Source of the DNA: Penicillium oxalicum
Lineage: Eukaryota; Ascomycota; Eurotiomycetes; Eurotiales; Aspergillaceae
Direction: 5' to 3'
DNA: 64,000 nucleotides
Assembly (NCBI RefSeq): GCF_001723175.1
Contig: NC_064655.1
Location: 1,488,001 to 1,552,000, forward strand
The notes below the pieces were generated by a model, which was not told where the DNA came from, searched no databases, and saw only the letters and a program-made list of their open reading frames with translations. This document shows, in pieces, positions 23,823-36,017 of this stretch (position 1 is the stretch's first letter; the number at the start of each line of letters is the position of its first letter). The position numbers and the translations under genes were made by a program.

Positions 23823-26770
23823 TTACTTGATGCTAGCTAGGAGCACATCGAAAACTCGTACAATCTCATCTTTCGCTTCTTTGGGAAGCTGTATTTGCTC
23901 TGTGAGGGCGTAGCCTTCTCGAAGCCTGGCGTGTACAATCGCCTTGGGTGTTTTTGTCCGAAATGCAGCTTCAATGCTTCGAGAGATGCCTTGAAAGGGA
24001 TAAGCTACTAGCCCAATACCAGCTGAAAGGCTCGGTGTCAGTGATGATCAAAGTTTGCGCAACAGTCTGTACTGCAACACGGATTTGGGGGGGGGGGGGG
24101 GGGGATAAGCATCCACGCTTACCTGAAGGCATGTGCGTGGCCAAACCCATGACACCTTTCCCGAGACCCTTCATAGCTCCTGCTGGGCCTTCCTCTAGGA
24201 ATCCCTTCGCGGGGTGTTTGAATAGCCCCGTGAGTCCCGACGTCATACCACCGACAAAGTTCTTCCCGCCAACGACCGCTCCTGATTTCCAATCATGAAC
24301 ATTGCCGTAGTCCTTGGGCGTCTCGCCGGCTAGTTGGGGGGCGCGCCGAAATCCCTCCGCAGCGGCGTAAGGAATATCTACAAGGATGCCTCGGAAATAC
24401 GTCGCGGTGAACTTGCCAAATCCTTGTAAGCCTGCTCCTGCCATCTTCGCTGCGGTTTCGAACCCATTACTATTGGATCGCTTCGTCGCAAGAGACAGCT
24501 GCTGATCAGAAGGGCTTCCTTGGGGCTGTCTCTGCAATTGACTGGTTTTAAACTCTTTGTAAGGGTTGTAGAACATCTCGCCGGTTGAGACTAGCATATT
24601 TGAACCCGTGGACATGGCGGCTGATAAGACGCCGGTCAAGGGATCCCAGCGGCGGTTCTCGATGATGATTGGATTTAGAGCAAAGCTGGTTTGAAATGTA
24701 AGCCCGTTGTAGACCAGATCGCCAAGCTGCGCAGCGAATTCCTACTGACCATTTGACATCTTTAGCGTTGATTCGCTTGTATTCAATCAATACATTCATG
24801 GCCGCTTTGGAAAGGGTCAGAGTCTGCTTTTTTTTTGTGTACGCCCATGCGGCAGGTTGTCCTGGAATGAGGTTGCATCGCATTCTATCCAGCGGCAGAT
24901 TACGGTGGAAGGAATTCACTGCCGTCGCGACTCCCGATTCTGATTTCATCCTGATAGCAATATCCTGTGCTGCGGCTCTTGCCTCTGGTCTGAGGCAAAA
25001 GCAGATTGCTTCGGCCAAATTGAGAGGGTTTAGCGCGGCGTGGGGAATCGGTTCGGGACCAGCGCCTGCGCTGGCGACCATGTCACCCCAGAATGGTTGG
25101 CTGGATCGCAGGATATGAAATCAGTATGCTGCATCTTGTGCAAGTTGGCTTCTTTCCCGTCCTGCTAAGCAGACGTGGGAGGGTCAACTCACTCGCCGAA
25201 GAAGGGAACGATGGCCGTCGGTCGCCCGTTTAGCAACCCACATGCAGTTGTACCGGCACCTCCATGATGAACCACGGCGGCCACATGATCGAAGAGCCAC
25301 CCATGGGGACAATCGCCTATGTAGAAGATATTCGAATCAGGGGGCCCGGCTAGTTCGCTCCATCCTTTTGAAACGATGGCGCGCACACCGGCCCTGGAGA
25401 CAGCCTTCAAGACAGTGTCGATTAACTTCTGAGGATCTTCAACAACGATACTGCCAAATCCGATATAGACTGGGGTAGGGCCAGAATCGAGAAAGTGGGC
25501 CAAATCGGGCGGTGGTGTATATGAGGGTGGGTCAGAGAAGAAGAAGCCGCAAACATCTAGAACGATCATGCAAGGGAATCCATCAGCATGATACATTTCC
25601 CAAGTCATTTGAACTTTGAAAACTGACCAATATGAGCGGGCCAGTCTGTGGGCCTAGGGACTAATGCAGGCGACCAACAGTAGGTCATGGGGATCTCCAG
25701 AGCTTCAGCCAGACAAGGCCCCTCCGTCCGGGGAACGGGTGCCAAATCTATAGAGGACCGGAAGCGATTGATCACATCTCCTAATCTATGATTTTTGCGT
25801 GAGATATTGCTCAAGATGCGACAGGAGAGTCCAGTCAACGAGTCACTCACCCTTGCCATGTCAGCCATTCCACAATGGCGTAAGAAACCCAATTCGCGGT
25901 CCCTGGATTTTCCATGGATCCGTTCATCAGATTGGCCAGTGGATGCGGGAACGCTCTGGTGCTACTCCAGGGCATGGTGAACATGAGATGAACGGGGATA
26001 CCCAAAGCCTGTGCACAGTGAATGTGTGCAAAACTCGGCGGGTTGGCAATGATAGCGTCCGCCACAAACGGCTCTTGCGTGGTGGGGTCGTCTTCTATAC
26101 ATGATCTCCAGCAGCCCTCAAGCATCTGGCCAACCATGACCTGCTTTTTCTTGATTTCTCCATCGCGCAAAGTCTTCATCTGCGGGATCAAACCCGGATT
26201 CTTGACCATGTAGGCCATGAGTTGGGCCGGGTCTCCCCCAATTGGAAAGAACTCCAGATGTGACTCTTTGACAAAGTTCTCAAAGACATTGTGCGTTGCG
26301 ATGCGGACCCGATGACCATGGGCTTGCAAGGCATTCCCAAGAGCGATAAAAGGCTGCACGTCTCCACGGCTTCCCACTATTTGAATAACGATGTTGAGTT
26401 TGAGGTCGATCGCGAAGACCTGATCCTCAGACTGGCTTGGGGCCAGAAAGATGTCCTCTCGCTGCTGGTCGGCAATTCTGGCCAGGGATCTGGCAAGCTT
26501 GGAATCGAGATGGACATCGATACGACCATCGGCTGGACGTTGTCACAAATTAGCTTATTATGTTTTTTGTTTGTCCCCTCTTTTGCCTGCCGGGCTGCAT
26601 GTTCCACTTCCTCAAGTACAATTCCAAGAGATGCTGGTGGCACTGTAGATGATGAACATACTGTGTGCATTGGCAGACTCTGCAGTCAATTGAGGGTCAA
26701 GGTATGGTGTGTATGCTGGGGGAGCTTCAGACGGGGCCGCTGCGCCGCCCGAAGATGGTAGCTTGCTCAT
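23823..26770 (-). CDS. Sterol glucosyltransferase-like UDP-glycosyltransferase (GT1)
   Basis: A 808-residue protein from seven minus-strand exons: 26770-26662, 26532-25851, 25785-25628, 25556-25193, 25100-24750, 24685-24123 and 24022-23823. Every junction keeps frame. The N-terminal glycosyltransferase-28 domain begins at [18 protein letters not shown] (about residue 100); the UDPGT part has the sugar-nucleotide signature [17 protein letters not shown] near residue 415, then [13 protein letters not shown]. These are hallmarks of UDP-glucose:sterol 3-O-glucosyltransferases. The C-terminal third (about 520-808) has alternating [23 protein letters not shown] and GLGKGVMGL segments, amphipathic and membrane-binding in look, as in fungal relatives and Atg2/Vps13-type ends. 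No PH or GRAM domain as in Atg26, so this is a shorter paralogue; exact acceptor unknown. Confidence 0.85.
24086..24104 (+). repeat. Poly-G run of 19
   Basis: Lies inside the last intron of the glucosyltransferase gene (poly-C in the transcript). Confidence 0.95.
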
Positions 26771-29578
26771 ACTGAATAGAAGCAAACCGCCGAGTCCATG
26801 AAATAATCAGCAGCCGCCCAAGTGGGAGGGAAAATGGAGGTGTGAGCTTTCTAAAGAAGAACGGCAGAGGGGGGGGGAGGAGGGAAGCAGGTGTGATTCC
26901 AGTGTGTCTGTTGATCTCTTCAGCGATTTCACTCCTCAGCGCTCACGACATCATCGCCCGTGGCTGCGGTGAAACTCGTAATCGTACTGCATGTCTTTTT
27001 ATAGGCTCCCTCGAGACCCCTAACCTTTGAGGCGAAGAGGGACTTTTCCCGGTAAGTGGAGATCTCACACCAGACTTGAAAATCAGTCCAGTTTGATACA
27101 CTAGAGCCCTTTCTGATCTGATTCTTGAAGTGGGTTGACAAGGGGAGAAGGGGGTGAAGTAGACACGGCCTTCTTCGAAGTCATGGAAGTCAGGTGGTTC
27201 CCACTCTTTCATAAGATCATCTTCTGTATGTTGTACTTTATTCTTACCGTCTCTGTCGCCGTTTGTATTGTAATATTGGGACCTGTGATTTACTGCATCC
27301 AGTCAGTTTTGCCGTTCCGGCTAGCGCCCCAATACACTGTCTTGTCACCTCTCCCTCCCGTCAACTCCCACATGGGAGCCATCTCTCATCTTCAAGACCA
27401 GCGATGACTTGTCAACAAACAGGCAATGTCCGCACCTGGTCTGTGCAATTGAACGCTAATGGTAGAGTTGCCTCTTTGTCCCCAAGGTGTCCTCCGTCCG
27501 GTGCGGCGGGCCAGGCGCAGCAGGCGAGGGCAACGGGAGGACCAGAAGTGATGTCCCGGGGCCTATTCGGCTTCTTTTTGGGGGATGTCAGTCGTAGTCT
27601 CAGCCCCCTGGAAGGATACGCAGTTGGTTACTAAGAGCAGGGCGTTTTTTAGGATATCATTCGAAACGGTAGTGAAGTTGGGCAGTCAAACGGTAAATCA
27701 AACTTTCAGATACCCACAACTAGAACGGAGTTCATCCCTCTTTCCCCCTTTCCTCAATGTGTAGTCTACACGTTCTTATTTCTAAGCCCCCTTTGCCCTC
27801 AAATTGAGTGAATTGACAGTATTCCCAACATGTGTCACATCCCAATGAAAGACAGCGCAAGTAATGACTTGCTCAATAGTACAGCGTATGACAGAAGACA
27901 CTGACCCCAATGTCTGTGACCCTCCTTTAAGCCTTTGTGACTCAGGTATGCTTGTCTAAAAGCGATCTCACTTGTAGCAAGTAGCAAATATGTCAAACTT
28001 GGGTGAATAGTTGATTTTGGGTCGCTGCTAGAATAAGTGGTCTAGCTGCGCAGAAAGCTAGTGTTTCCAAGGAATAATCCCTTGCACTATGGCGGTAAAA
28101 GGTCGTTGGGCGGTGGTTAGAAAGGCGGTCGCGCTCACAGCATTGGTCAGCGTAGCCCACCATTCCGCACCCTTGAGCCACATCAGCTCCGACAGAGGAG
28201 CATATATAACACTCGTCGCCCCCCCTAGCCGAGCACCCTTGAAAATTGATATACACAGTCCTTGGAGTTTGATTGTTCTGTCATTTTCCAGATCCGGAGG
28301 AGATCGATAGCTAGCAATATTCCGTTCCTCGCTCCCGGCGAGGGCCTCGTCACCCTTCTGAAAAGTACGTCAGTCAAGAGCGAAGACAAAAGAATCTTAT
28401 GGTGAGCTTAACTGCCATAGTGCAACTGTAGAATATAAAGCAAAATGAGCGCCGTCTTTTTAACTTCAAATATTTAAATTCTTCCCTCCTCTATCCCAAA
28501 TATAGATGCAGAAGCGATGGTAGAAGGGATACATGATGAGACGAATGATGACTTGAAGCTGATGTTGAATTGCCTAAGGATCTAAGTGCGGATCGGTGAG
28601 CTAATCTTCTATATAGTGCCTGCGCAAAATAAACATGATGAACAGGCTAAGACAAGACTGGCCGACCGAGCAAAAGTCATACTGTAGGGGGTGCGTATCC
28701 CCTACTACAATAGATAGCATTGTCTCGCTCCCTACCAATCCTACTATCATCTTCTCTCTCCCTATCACCTAGGCACTCCCTCTCTCACATTTAGTAAGGG
28801 CGAAACCAAAAGTTTAAGCTCAACGGGAGCACTATTCCTTGACCCGAGTACGAGAATTCAATGATTGGGCTGGATGGCTGTTAACGTGACCCACCAAGAA
28901 ATCTGATGGATTGTTTACTAAGAGATGGTGCAGATCCCGGTGTGGCGCTTCGCCAAGGGGTGGTACGTCGTGAATTGGCCACCAAGATCCCAAGACAGAT
29001 GTACGGCGATACTTTCGTGGATATCAGAGCACACCTGGAGGGATTTTTCTCTAGGTACGAGTTCGAGAAGGTCTCAATTGGACTCAAAGTGCAGTAAAAG
29101 TGGGTTATAATATGTAGCGTGGGGTGGAGTACAGTCACCAATCAAATCTTATCGTAGGCTTGAATTTAGACACGAGTACGCGCACATTCTCATTGGTCTG
29201 GATTGAAAGTCGAAGAGATTTATGGCTCTTCCCGTGGATGTGCGCGCCACCTTCTGAACAAAGTATAGAGGCTATTGGTTGGGATATGTCTAAGCAATGT
29301 AGGTCTGAGTATTCTATTTTGTCAACGACTGGCTAACCAAGCCTCGCCGTCCTTATCGACGTGGTAAATCAACTCATGCGCCGAAGGAACTTTTAGCGTA
29401 CCTGGCTTTCTATCCTCTACGTGCCTCTGTTAGGAAAGGCCTAACTCCCAGAGTTTCTAGAATTTGTAAACTCCGAGAATAGATAAAAGAGGTACTTGTC
29501 CGCGATCACTAGAAACAATCAGTCCAACTTCTTCTTTCCAGACTGTCTTGACAGCGCACTTGGTACCGGACACACGAC
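26771..29578. other. Gene-free spacer, 2.8 kb
   Basis: No gene supported. It includes a G-rich string near 26870, an ORF at 28906-29097 whose product (ending EGFFSRYEFEKVSIGLKVQ) looks protein-like but has no partner exons, and AT-rich sequence from about 28300. Base composition is lower in GC than the block to the left, marking the border of the accessory island. Confidence 0.45.
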
Positions 29579-30450
29579 ATGCCCGAACTCAAGCCCTATA
29601 ACGGAGATTATTATCTCTGGCAATATGTGCCATCTTTAGCTGCATCAATTATCTTTCTCTGTCTTTTCACCTTTCTAACAGCAGCCCATTGCTGGAGAAT
29701 GTGGAAAATACGATCCTGGTTTTGTATTTCGTTCTGTATCGGTGGACTACGTAAGTCACCAAGAGCCGAAACCCGAAAGTACAGCATTTGAACTAATCTC
29801 ATTCTTTAGTTGAAATTATCGGATATGCAGCTCGAGCCGCATGCTATACCGACACCAGCAATCTTATTTCCTACTGCATTCAGAATGTTTTCATCCTGCT
29901 CGGGCCACTATTTTTCGCTGCTTCGGTTTACATGGCCCTTGGTCGGATCGTTCGAGGCATTCGTGCCGAAAAATACTCGCCTATCCGACTGCGATGGCTC
30001 ACGCGGACTTTCGTCTCTAGCGATGTGATTTCGTTCTTAGTGCAAGGCACTGGCGCTGGCATGATGTCAACTGGAGGAAATTTCGCTGGAGTCGCCAAAG
30101 CAATTGTGATCACCGGTCTGGTCATCCAGGTTATCATGTTTGGCTTCTTTTTCGTCACCTTGAGGATCTGTGACCAAAGAATCAAGGACAATGTTCCAAC
30201 GGCGATCAGCATTAGGAAAACGCATCTGCTCCCACTCTACATAATCTGTGCGTTGATCATGGTTCGTTCAATCTTCCGAGTGATTGAATATGCCATGGGC
30301 CAAACGGGATACCTCTTGAGTCACGAATGGTCTATGTATATTTTTGACTCCGTGTTGATGTTTTGCGTGATGGCTGTCTGGATTGTCCGTCATCCAGGGT
30401 GTTTGCAGAGTGATGCGCAAGATGAGAATCTTGACTTCGAAGATGCGTAA
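29579..30450 (+). CDS. RTA1-like seven-helix membrane protein A
   Basis: A 270-residue protein from exons 29579-29750 and 29810-30450 (intron gtaagt...ctttag). It belongs to the fungal RTA1-like/lipid-translocating exporter family: about seven hydrophobic segments, the motif FCIGGLLEIIGYAAR at the end of helix 2, LGPLFFAASVYMALGRIVR, SDVISFLVQGTGAGM and FRVIEYAMGQTGYLLSHEW. Family members sit in the plasma membrane or ER and influence resistance to toxic amphiphiles, azoles or sphingoid bases; the transport reaction itself is not established. It has a clear paralogue 3.8 kb downstream in the same orientation with an identical intron position and phase, so the two arose by duplication. A Zn2Cys6 regulator gene lies between them on the other strand. 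Confidence 0.9.
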
Positions 30451-31178
30451 GGCATATTCAGCGTCATTACGAAGTGATGTTTTATGTGACATGTCATGGC
30501 GCACACTGGAAGTCTTAACCTCGCTTCTATAAAGATCGTGAGAGCCAGATATTTCAGGTGGTCAAGAACTTTGGACGGATGCTCTGGTGGAAAATTGAAA
30601 GGCAAGCTTCAACATCTACCCTATGACTGTTGTTATTTTCGAAAAATTTTGTATTCTCTCTGATCTAAAATGCTCGTTATCTGTCTTTTTCTCTGAGTTT
30701 CTCTCACACCCTCTCGTGGTAGATCATAAGCCTCTAAGGCTATGCCTTGTTTGTAGAAAGTGTATGGAACGAAGAACCGTTCGGGATTTTTTACTTAAGT
30801 ATTCTTAAAGGACGTTCCTCATGTTCCCCCTTTTGTCTTTTTGTGAAGCTATTCTCATTCTTATGCTGCGATGAGAGGAGGGTGAAGAGGATGATAAATG
30901 CAAATTAGGAGGCGTCCTCTGATCAAGCGCTTTCTGGATAGTCCAGCCTGCCATATGCCTTTACTACATTGAAATTTTTCTGTTAGTACATGAGGGAGTT
31001 TGCCCTGTCCAGATGCTTGCTGGCCCAACAGTCAGGTGTGTTGAGGGCGGGCTAGGTCTGTCTATCAGCACATCGCAATGTGCCACAGTTCACCTGCATG
31101 ATTGATGACCGGCAAAGAAACCGTCTAAAAAGTCCATGGTGCGATTATCTACTCCTCTATGTGATACAACTTATCATG
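30451..31178. other. Intergenic between RTA1-like A and Zn2Cys6 gene
   Basis: Convergent 3' regions, 728 bp. No gene or repeat recognised. Confidence 0.5.
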
Positions 31179-32430
31179 TCACCAAGCCAATCCAAACTCT
31201 GACATGGGCCAATGAAGCCAGGTCCTCATTGAGGTGTTCAGGTGCTCATATGTCTCACGTAACAGTCTTTCGGCGCAACCGCGGACCCAGTATGCAGGTT
31301 CTTCGTATTTGAGATTGACAGAAGCATACCCGAAGATGACCAATGCATAGGGGTCCTTCCTGGCAAGGCACTCACCGTAGTCATCTGAGAAATGACTTAG
31401 CCAGCCGTAGAATCCATGACCCGTTAATTTTGACCACCGTATGAGCTCAGATACAGTCTTTGCATAGACGTGGGCTGCGCTTGTGGAGCATTCTTCTTCA
31501 ATATAGCGTATGAGCTCCTCCAAACGGGACTCTATATTTGCCGGGCTGGTCTCGAGGAAAGTACACTGAATCATCGGCTTAAAAACGCCCGAGGCGAGAT
31601 CATGCCAGGACGAACCGAGGATTGTGCGGATGCCACGAGTATGGGAGATCCAGTTGGCCAAAGAGCCATCGGAGTTAAAGAGTAGACTCGTGCGAGTATG
31701 TAGCGTACCAAGTTCGAAAGCCAAGGCAAGCAGAGCGAAGGCGTATAATGCTTCGCAGTTCGAGCAAGAAATTTGCGATAGAGCCGGGAAAGATTGTTCC
31801 AGGGACATGTAGTAGACCTGGTGAGCGTACGCTAGACTTGATTGGCCTTCTGATTGGGCCTCGCGATGAGTGTGTAGGGCGGAGATGGCAAGTATCATCT
31901 GAAGGAGAAATTGGTGTTCAAACGCAACTTTCGGAACCTGAAACCGCCATAGGGCGAGCAGCTCACGCGTAGAAGCCAAAGTCTGACACGTTGATGTAGT
32001 AAAGTGATGTATCAAGCGCATTTGGGTTAATTCGGTATCCCTGAATAGTTTCGGCGGTCCAGGCTCATATGATGATGCACTCTCCGCTGGTGAAAGTATA
32101 ATCGAAGGGATTGCTATCTCAGGGCTATTGGGCTTCCCGAGCGCTGCTGTTGGCGGGGCCTCGTTCGAGTATTCACACTCGATTTCGTGAAGCAAACAGT
32201 TTTTGCATGCAGGCCTCTGCTCGTCACACTGTCAATCTAGGTCAGCGTCATCATCTAGCATTAGCCCACGTCGCTACTTAATCGGTAACATTTTTCAGAC
32301 ACCGAAAGAGCGCAGAGAGGACCGGTGGGAAACTTGATGTTCACGCGCGAAATCTTACCTTTATCCTGCGCTTCTTACATTTCAGGCACCCTAGTCTTGA
32401 TTTTCGATGCGACCTTCGAGCTCGTGGCAT
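31179..32430 (-). CDS. Zn2Cys6 fungal transcription factor
   Basis: A 373-residue DNA-binding regulator from exons 32430-32359 and 32228-31179 (intron gtaaga...gacag). The Gal4-type cluster is complete: Cys15, 18, 25, 32, 35 and 42 in the pattern C-x2-C-x6-C-x6-C-x2-C-x6-C, with basic residues KKRRIK between the second and third Cys; the intron cuts exactly before Cys25, a place where many fungal Zn2Cys6 genes are split. The rest is a short helical region like fungal-specific transcription factor domain proteins of the UPC2-like/sterol-regulator shape (LMHHFTTSTCQTLA, WRFQVPKVAFEHQFLLQMILAISALH). Targets unknown; the flanking RTA1-like genes are candidates. An in-frame Met codon at 32580 would add 50 residues without visible conservation. 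Confidence 0.85.
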
Positions 32431-33060
32431 TGTTCGCAATCTCCAGCCGTGAAGACTCTTTGCAATCGGGAGGTACGTAGCGCAATGATACTTGATGGGC
32501 GAACCACGCTCGCTCGGAAAGAACTCTAGCGCCTGGCATCTACAGGCGCATGGATGGTTTGAGGCAGCGCGCGTGCCCACTTAGAAAACGAGGGTTGGGC
32601 TGACATGCGAATCAGACCGGGATTTTCAAGAAAAAGGGTTGCCTCCCCCGCGAAGCGAGTCACATGATGAGAACGGAGGGAAGTGGCCCTACACGCAAAA
32701 ATAACCAACCAACTCCTTGGTTACCTAAATGACTAGTAACCTAAAGAGAGGAAGGAAAGTCATAGACCATTGTTGGCTGTCTTGGCTTCTGTCCGAAATC
32801 TACGCTACTACAAAATGGCATAAAAAGAACGACAGGCTGAGATTCTGAGAAAGGGGCCACTGAATGTCAAATAGAGTAATGTGGAGGAGGTTAAGAGAAG
32901 ATATTAATACTGGCAGTTCTTATACCACTCCATTATCGTTGACTTACAAGCTGCTGCGATGAATTGTGGGTAGATGGTAAGCTTTACATACTCGATACCG
33001 ACCGATGACTTCTCGCATCATACCGAATCGATGGCTTATTTCTTTTTCTTCTCGCTATAG

Positions 33061-33375
33061 AGACCAGGACTGGAAATAGACGATCGGATCATCGACACGA
33101 TAGGTTTTGGAACTAAGCATGGCCCGGCATAAGCATAGTTTACATCTTATAATGGTGAGCGGTTCCTGCATATCCACGCCGTTCGTGACCAGTTCGACCG
33201 AGGTGCTCTGGCCATGCCTGAGTATGTAAATCCGGCGATGCCGTTGCTCAATTATCCCAATAGATCGCCACTAGCACACATGACCTCTCGCAACTGCTCA
33301 GGTAAGCATAGTTCTTTTGCTATAGCCTCGCGCTCGTGGTTACAGATACGGTCCGAGTGGATAGGGCGTCAATGA
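33061..33375 (+). pseudogene. Relic exon of unidentified protein
   Basis: Starts right after an acceptor-like ctatag and reads RPGLEIDDRIIDTIGFG, then two stops (TAA 33130-33132, TAG 33136-33138) at places where Trp would fit, then about 79 open codons beginning FTSYNGERFLHIHAVRDQF and continuing RGALAMPEYVNPAMPLL. The text is protein-like on both sides of the stops and stays in one frame. Changes from TGG to TAG/TAA would be the kind left by repeat-induced point mutation. Family not recognised. Confidence 0.4.
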
Positions 33376-34148
33376 TTCTAGTGACGCGATGGGGCAGGAT
33401 CTGCTAATACGACTACGGCCCTCCTCTTATTTGTCAGAGCGGATCAGAGTGGGGATATCAAGGAGCCAGCCACATGTCCACTTTTATCTAGCGCATACTA
33501 TGTTAAGTTTAGACTCCAGACAAGACTTCCAAAGTATTTTCCAAAGGATTTATGGACATTTTTAGGCTATAAGCTAAAATTTAGCAAAGTGCGAAGATCA
33601 ATGTGCAAATTTGCGAATACGTCCCTCCTCTCATTGGGTCGAATCACTGATAGAGCATCCGTCTTTGGTGCTGCACCTGGACTAGTAACGGGCTGCAAAA
33701 CTCTTGACACACGATTGCGTTCCAGTTAATCGAGTAGCGAAGGGGAAGCCTGGAATTTGGGCATCGCTGTTATCAGAGGCATTTTACAGCCCCGAGGGAA
33801 TTGATTTTACGGTACCGTGTTCCACGAGGAATCCAGGTTGACCAGTAATACTAGCCTATAAATCCCTGGTTCTTAATGAGTATTCTAGTTGCTGAGCGAA
33901 CTACGGAGTACTTTGTTCTTTTTTAGAGTGGGAATACCCCTTCCAGTCCAATAACAAGACTTTTAGGGACTGAAACATCTCCGTAAGTAATTGAAACGGC
34001 TTAGGGATCAGGGTGCCTGGCTCCAACCAACTATTTGAAGGTTTCATGAACTTCTACCGTATTATCGTTCACATAGATTGCTAGGTTTCACCCTCGGCGG
34101 TCGAGGCTTACAAAAAAGGCGAACCACTGCTCGAACCTCAAGATAAGT

Positions 34149-34155
34149 TATAAAA
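34149..34155 (+). promoter_or_regulatory. TATA box of RTA1-like B
   Basis: TATAAAA 92 bp upstream of the start codon, a usual distance for a regulated fungal promoter. Confidence 0.6.
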
Positions 34156-34246
34156 GCACCCTTTTCGCCCAGGCTATTGGCTTTTATCCATCAGATCTAT
34201 CATCACTCTTAATAGCCATCGAGCGCCACCCTCAGTCTAACACGAC

Positions 34247-35128
34247 ATGCCTGAGCTCAAGCCCTACAAGGGGGACTATTTCCTCTGGGATTACGTTCCG
34301 TCAATAGGAGCGTCAGTTCTATTCCTCATTCTTTTTATTTGCGCCACAAGTTTCCATTGCTGGAAAGCCTGGAAAACAAAAACTCGTTTTTGCATCCCGT
34401 TCTGTATAGGCGGACTTTGTGAGTGATTCTGCGCGCGCATTTAGATACTCCTTTACTGACTGTGGGGTGTTGTAGTCGAAATCGTTGGGTACATTGCCCG
34501 AGCAGCTTGCTACGAAAATACAGCGGCACTGGTTCCATACTCCGTCCAGAGTATCTTTATCCTTCTCGGTCCTGTTCTCTTCGCCGCGTCAGTTTATATG
34601 GTGCTCGGACGGCTTATCCGAGGCGTTCGTGCAGAGCAACACTCTCTCATCCGCATCAACTGGCTTACAAAGATTTTTGTTGCTAGCGATGTATTTTCCT
34701 TTATGATTCAAGGCACTGGATCTGGCATGATGGCTATGGGAGGATCGATGGCTTCTATGGCCAAGAGCATTACTGTTGTTGGACTTCTAGTTCAAGTCAT
34801 CATGTTCGGATTTTTCATCGTTGTTGCCCGTGTGTTCGAGAAAAGGATGACTCGTTCCCCTACGGCCGGGGGAACTCTATGGAAGAGTCATCTTTATCCA
34901 CTTTACCTGATTAGCGGATTGATCATGACTCGGTCGATCTTCAGGGTTCTCGAATTTGCCATGGGCCAGAAGGGATATCTCTTGAGTCACGAATGGACCA
35001 TGTACATCTTCGACTCGGTTCTGATGATTGCAGTAATGATTGTCTGGGCTTTACGCTATCCAAGCGATTTGGTCAAATTCGGTACAGAGGATGGGTCGTT
35101 GATGATGGATGGCTTTCAATATAAATAA
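34247..35128 (+). CDS. RTA1-like seven-helix membrane protein B
   Basis: A 274-residue paralogue of the gene at 29579. Exons 34247-34418 and 34476-35128; exon 1 has the same length (172 bp) and the intron the same phase as in A, splitting the codon after FCIGGL. Shared motifs: MPELKPY start, GYIARAACYEN, LGPVLFAASVYMVLGRLIRG, SDVFSFMIQGTGSGM, RSIFRVLEFAMGQKGYLLSHEW. About seven membrane helices. Third-position differences are many, so the duplication is not recent. Unlike A it has a TATA box close upstream, suggesting different control. Role: RTA1-like family, linked to lipid or drug tolerance; substrate not known. Confidence 0.9.
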
Positions 35129-35261
35129 GGACATCGATTGTTGGTGATTCTTTTTCCTTGCATGCAAATATGGTGGCTGGCAATTTTTGACTTGTTATAC
35201 TGATAAGGCAAGGAAGTCGTTGTGGACCTCGGTGGAGCTCAGATTGTGAAGTTCCGAAAAG

Positions 35262-35390
35262 GAGTTCAATTCTTGTGTTCTCTTGTTCCATTCTTATGTT
35301 CTCTTGTTCCATTATTGTGTTCTCTTGTTCCATTCTTGTGTTCTCTTGTTCAATTCTGGTGTTCTATCATTCAATTCTTGTGTTCTAATA
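35262..35390 (+). repeat. 21-bp minisatellite, about six copies
   Basis: Imperfect units of the form ATTCTTGTGTTCTCTTGTTCC (units written here as read once), CT/GT-rich, with point differences and a degenerate right end. Confidence 0.85.
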
Positions 35391-35552
35391 CAGTAATACA
35401 ATCTGATAGACGTTAGTGTGCATAGCTCCGGCGAGACTCGATGAGCATTGGTCTGAACAGAAATGAATTGATTGCTGGCTTTATGTATTCGGTCCATGAA
35501 GCTACCCATCAGCTAATGTCAGTAAATGGGTCTGGGTGGCTTGAGGTAGATG

Positions 35553-35706
35553 TTACGAGATCTATAACCCAAGCTGTGTCTCCATCTTCATCTACGATGC
35601 GACCAAAAGCACCTGTGTGAACGCGCAGGCCCTCGCTGTCACCAAGGCCAGGTGTACTACAACGGCAAGTCTGTCCAGGTGCCCGACCAAGACTGTCTGG
35701 AGTAGA
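35553..35706 (+). pseudogene. Fragment of a small cysteine-containing protein
   Basis: One frame reads CYEIYNPSCVSIFIYDATK and on to TCVNAQALA; a shifted frame then reads GQVYYNGKSVQVPDQDCLE and a stop. Together they look like the end of a small secreted disulphide protein cut by a frameshift. No start or signal peptide remains upstream. Not identified. Confidence 0.35.
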
Positions 35707-36017
35707 AATGGTGCCCGGTGTTCTCTTCCATTGCCCAGAGCTTGAAAACAGACAGGACTTGATCGCTAGTTCATTCTCTGAACCTATATGTGGTGGTATT
35801 TGTATTTTTGGTCGACGTTCCTTATCATTCTATTGTTAAAGTGCCCATTATCAAGTGCGTAGTTCTGTCTTAAGGTTAGTATTGGCAGAGAACGACAGAG
35901 CTGAGTCATAGGTCATAGCTCTCGGTCACTTAGCTTGTCCTTCAATCATCTCAGAGAAAACTTCGCTTATATTGCCGGTAATAGCACAATTTGACAATAT
36001 ACCCGCCGGCGGCCATA

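Larger units (their letters stand above)
32431..34246. other. Spacer with relic ORFs
   Basis: 1.8 kb of low-GC sequence between the Zn2Cys6 gene and RTA1-like B. It holds the relic listed at 33061-33375 and an ATG-less open stretch at about 33379-33729 that I cannot identify. Confidence 0.45.
35129..36017. other. Spacer with minisatellite and gene fragment
   Basis: Holds the 21-bp repeat and the cysteine-containing fragment listed separately; the rest is unremarkable. Confidence 0.5.

Noticed and set aside
26929..27212. Minus-strand ORFs before the glucosyltransferase start
   Set aside because: Two frames of equal plausibility, no clean splice into the gene; more likely leader/promoter sequence.
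28906..29097. 63-codon ORF with protein-like C-terminus
   Set aside because: Stop close upstream, no splice partner and no recognised family; left in the spacer description only.
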